From Microtetraspora glauca (GTDB taxonomy: Bacteria; Actinomycetota; Actinomycetes; Streptosporangiales; Streptosporangiaceae), in NCBI GenBank assembly GCA_001570385.1, contig BBYL01000007.1:62001-126000 (forward strand): 64,000 bases of DNA. Reading direction: 5' to 3'. A program made the translations under genes and the position numbers. The notes below the pieces were generated by a model. That model saw only the letters and a list, made by a program, of their open reading frames with translations, did no database searches and had not been told where the DNA came from. This document shows, in pieces, positions 61,901-64,000 of the stretch (position 1 is the stretch's first letter; every line of letters starts with the position of its first letter).

Positions 61901-64000
61901 CAAGGTCAACGACTACGGTGAACGCGGCGTCGCCGGTGATAACACCTGTACTGCCACGACTTACGCGCACAACACCTCCGGCAGCAACTGGATGATTTCC
62001 TACCCGGCCAGCGTGGAGAGGCGCGCCGGGGATGACTGCAGCTCGGGAACATTCATGGGCCGGACCGTCACCTTGTACGACGGAGCCACCAGCGAGGCCT
62101 CGAACACTCCCATTGAGGGGAACGCCACCGAAATCCGGACCTATACCTCAGCCAACGACTTCACTTCAGTGAAGGCCACCTACGACGGCTACGGGCGAAC
62201 GACCTCGACTACCAATCCGCTAGGCAAGACGACAACCACGACTTACAGTCCGGCGGTGGGCTGGCCGACCGGCGGAGTATCGGTGACCAACCCGCTCGGT
62301 CAGGCCACCACGACCTGGGCGTCGCCTTGGCACGGGCAAGTTATCGGGATCCGCGACCCCGATAACCACGACATGAATGTCGATTACGACGCGCTTGGTC
62401 GCACGACCACCTTGTGGACCCCTGGCCAGCCTAAGTCGGCGGGTGCCGCAGCAGCGAGCGTGACGTACACAATCCCTACTGACGCCTCGGGGGCTGTTAC
62501 TGCACCTGCGGTTACGGCGACCACTCTCCTGAAATCAGGAATGGGAAGCACGGCGAAGTACACCACGACCTACTCTTACGACGACGGGCTAGGCCGCACA
62601 CGGGAAGTGCAGATTGCGTCGCCCACCGGGGGCCGGATCGTTACCGCGACGACGTATGACGGCCGGGGCCTAACCGTGGCAACCGGCGGACCGTTCTACA
62701 ACACCGCGGCCCCTGGATCGAAGCTGCTGAACGCGGCCCTGACCGACATGCCGCAGTGGTCCAAGACGATCTATGACGGGCTAAGCCGTCCAACCGCCCA
62801 GATCGACATGACCGCCGCGACTGAACTCCGACGCACCACGACGGCCCACTTCGGGGACCGAACCGAGACCACTCCGCCGGCCGGCGGCAAAACGGTGACC
62901 TATACCGATAGCGATCACCAGGTCACGAAGGTGGAGGAGTGGAAGGATTCTACTACTCACTACGACACCAACTACGCCTACACAATCTCCGGCCAACTGG
63001 CCAAGCTGACCGATGCCAACGGCAACGTCCGCACTTTTACCTACGACCTGCTCGGACGCAGGGTCGCGGCGCATGATCCAGACGCGGGCGACTCCACCCA
63101 GCGCTACGACGCCAACGGTCAGCTACTGTGGTCGACCGACGGCAACGGGACGAAGACCTCTTTCACCTACGATGACCTCGGCCGGAAGACCAGTATGTGG
63201 ACGGGCGAAGTCGGGTCCGGGACGAAGCTGGCCGAGTGGACCTTCGACACGCTGCAGACCGGCAAGCTGACCTCCGCTACCCGATATGTGAACGGACAGG
63301 CCTACATCGACGCGGTAACTGGCTATGACGCGATGGGCCGTTCCACCGGATCCACCTTAACGATCCCCTCCAGCGAAGGACTGCTCGCCGGCTCCTACAG
63401 CTTCGCGACCACGTATACCTCATCCGGTGATGTCGAGCGGTACACGATGCCCGCTGCGGGCGGTCTGCCAGCCGAGACGCTCATGTCGACCTACACAGAT
63501 CTTGGTCTGCCCTCCGGCCTAACCTCCGACTATGGAGGCGGGTTCACCTACGTCGCCTCAACCGGGTACTCGCAGACCGCACGTTTGATCCAGCGCTCCT
63601 ATGGGCCGAACGGTAAGATCCGCCGAAAGTTGGACTGGGACCCGGCGACAGGCTGGCTCGGCCGAATCACCACTACCAAGGCGGCCGACACCGCGTCCCC
63701 GCAGACCATCCAGGACGACCGGTTCACCTACGACCTCAGTGGTGAGATCACCCGGGTGCTCGACGCTACCTCGGCAGTTGGAGGCAGCCCCGGTCAGTTC
63801 GAATGCTTCGCCTACGACGGGTTGCATCGCCTATCGCAGGCATGGACCACCACCGCGAGCGCGTGCGGGTCCAATACAGCGTCGGCTGACAACCTCGGCA
63901 TCGACCCTTACGCCCAAAGCTACAGCTACGACGGCGTGGGCAACCTCACTACCCTGATCGACGGTGCCGAGACCGCCACTTACACCTATCCCGTAGCCGG
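58917..64000 (+). CDS. Secreted RHS/YD-repeat protein with carbohydrate-binding module (C-terminus beyond window)
   Basis: Open for 1,694 codons to the window edge. GTG at 58917 gives a signal peptide: basic GRSRSRAFQV, a hydrophobic core (IGVSVALGLFVSGIG) and an AAAE cleavage site near residue 51. Residues about 250-850 resemble the N-terminal shell of actinobacterial RHS proteins (YSVPIPAAPPPGG, NNQASWAGMGWDLSPG). A CBM5/12-like module is at about 878-928 (AWKSGSYSQGSRVSYNGHHW). YD repeats dominate from about 1050 (YDLLGRRVAAHD, YDDLGRKTSMW). RHS shells encapsulate a C-terminal toxin, which would lie past 64000 with its immunity gene. Confidence 0.88.
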   Translation, partial: MEAAAVQVSRGWTARYGRSRSRAFQVFIGVSVALGLFVSGIGVPDGLVQRAAAEVSSAEPERSVEGRPIDPKSSPKGAEDVKIQVKNVKPVWPKAGSGRVDLSKGKDAVALAGLPVSVAPVEADLGSAGSKPKVAPQESPAAVQVETFDNTVANRLGGVGIVVRLTRGDGGTNAASVKIILDYSPFRDAYPGGFASRLTLIEMPGCMLEDKPSEQCLNEAVKKTKELPVINDVTNGKLTAVANVAPAAADGSTSQDASVYALASSASSTSSDSTGSFAATDLKPSGTWQVGLSGGAFTYSVPIPAAPPPGGSAPTMTLNYSSSSVDSLTGYTNNQASWAGMGWDLSPGFIEQSFWNCSFSLLIKCWSSPDDLTLSVAGRSSRIVKDATSGEWETVEDFGWQIEKVTAAGDSGQPYWRITTQEGTIYRFGYRRDSSWQMPYIGDDAGEPCNDKYSSGGVTTASFCMAPYRWWLDREIDPKSNVTDYFYNREQNNYCPLPANCMSTPLTYDRGGTLSRVEYGSNLNVAGSVPTGRISFNSVNRGTPPQGVTNWQDDTPKDLMCGPDGGSCTSITKLSFFNTKRLDRIVASAWNPATSSWDDVTRLELRYDWVATDCVGGSNPTCVGKYVLWLDGIRKVGTAGGGPAIAMPPIGFDATLLDNRKDYQAFSTDKPRLMMPRLSAIKNELGGRTEVTYGQPSGCQISSETSATSRDDEGNDCYWTFEQAYNDSVTGPHVVGAVWNKWMVTKVIERDLVAGSPDMVTQYQYLGTPGWAREATYSIPPAHCWFGTLTNCRGWGGEWTEFRGYPTVRVLKGSGGDPADYSVTTTSYYRGLYEDTLANGTPKQTQVTDFDGRAYDDLRVLSGKTLQEQTWSVSSMTSPTPVCTYPAWKSGSYSQGSRVSYNGHHWEAQIATTFPPAAPRWEDLGACPLGGTSPKTYAEEAGTRYEYENAVTGNGPGIADPHLVNTTRQVAREKVSSGWRYAETKTEYNADGLPIKVNDYGERGVAGDNTCTATTYAHNTSGSNWMISYPASVERRAGDDCSSGTFMGRTVTLYDGATSEASNTPIEGNATEIRTYTSANDFTSVKATYDGYGRTTSTTNPLGKTTTTTYSPAVGWPTGGVSVTNPLGQATTTWASPWHGQVIGIRDPDNHDMNVDYDALGRTTTLWTPGQPKSAGAAAASVTYTIPTDASGAVTAPAVTATTLLKSGMGSTAKYTTTYSYDDGLGRTREVQIASPTGGRIVTATTYDGRGLTVATGGPFYNTAAPGSKLLNAALTDMPQWSKTIYDGLSRPTAQIDMTAATELRRTTTAHFGDRTETTPPAGGKTVTYTDSDHQVTKVEEWKDSTTHYDTNYAYTISGQLAKLTDANGNVRTFTYDLLGRRVAAHDPDAGDSTQRYDANGQLLWSTDGNGTKTSFTYDDLGRKTSMWTGEVGSGTKLAEWTFDTLQTGKLTSATRYVNGQAYIDAVTGYDAMGRSTGSTLTIPSSEGLLAGSYSFATTYTSSGDVERYTMPAAGGLPAETLMSTYTDLGLPSGLTSDYGGGFTYVASTGYSQTARLIQRSYGPNGKIRRKLDWDPATGWLGRITTTKAADTASPQTIQDDRFTYDLSGEITRVLDATSAVGGSPGQFECFAYDGLHRLSQAWTTTASACGSNTASADNLGIDPYAQSYSYDGVGNLTTLIDGAETATYTYPVA

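Overview
The window is very GC-rich with strong G/C in codon third positions, and its gene repertoire is that of a filamentous actinomycete: tandem secreted chitinases, an Lsr2 paralogue, a septum-formation-type secreted protein, a cytochrome b related to the actinobacterial bc complex, and leaderless GTG starts. My best guess, by inference only, is a Streptosporangiaceae-like genome (Nonomuraea/Streptosporangium type). No complete rRNA or tRNA gene was seen.

Layout. 0-8.4 kb is ordinary chromosome: a cut sensor kinase, a P450, secreted proteins, a phosphoesterase, a nickel/cobalt-type exporter with a 49-residue His-Gly stretch, and a PIN toxin-antitoxin pair. 8.6-20.5 kb is a one-strand catabolic cluster of twelve genes: AroE-like dehydrogenase, a four-gene polar-amino-acid-type ABC importer, SDR, class III aminotransferase/aminomutase, old-yellow-enzyme-type Fe-S flavoprotein, TIM-barrel isomerase/dehydratase, FAD dehydrogenase and an IclR regulator. 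IclR-type palindromes (NGGAA-N5-TTCCN) lie before its first gene and before the importer. 21.2-24.7 kb holds two GH18 chitinases, followed by a nitroreductase divergent from an Lrp/AsnC regulator.

26.7-36.0 kb is the most interesting block: a vWA-like protein, a TRAFAC-type GTPase and a membrane-anchored GTPase-associated protein on one strand, divergent from a DUF4407 coiled-coil membrane protein and a Ser/Thr kinase. It looks like a GTPase-centred conflict or signalling system. A TnpB (IS605-type) element sits exactly between the vWA and GTPase genes. Removing it restores a GTGA stop/start overlap identical to the one between the GTPase and its partner.

36.0-45.5 kb has a GNAT enzyme, a MerR-DinB fusion with a MerR-type leaderless promoter, a PP2C phosphatase coupled to a B12-binding protein carrying the CarH-type Wx9EH motif, a secreted SRPBCC protein, Lsr2, a one-domain cytochrome b lacking a heme ligand, and a large unknown protein.

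45.6-58.9 kb is a decaying region. It contains a segmental duplication, transposase scraps, a start-less YCII gene beside a deleted ECF sigma factor, an epoxide hydrolase pseudogene, an integrase scrap next to a tRNA 3' fragment, and one dead and one intact IS110 element. Intact genes within it are a methyltransferase, a HAD hydrolase, a branched-chain aminotransferase and a MocR regulator. 58.9-64 kb is a secreted RHS/YD-repeat protein, visibly less GC-rich, with an embedded chitin-binding-like module; its C-terminus lies beyond the window.
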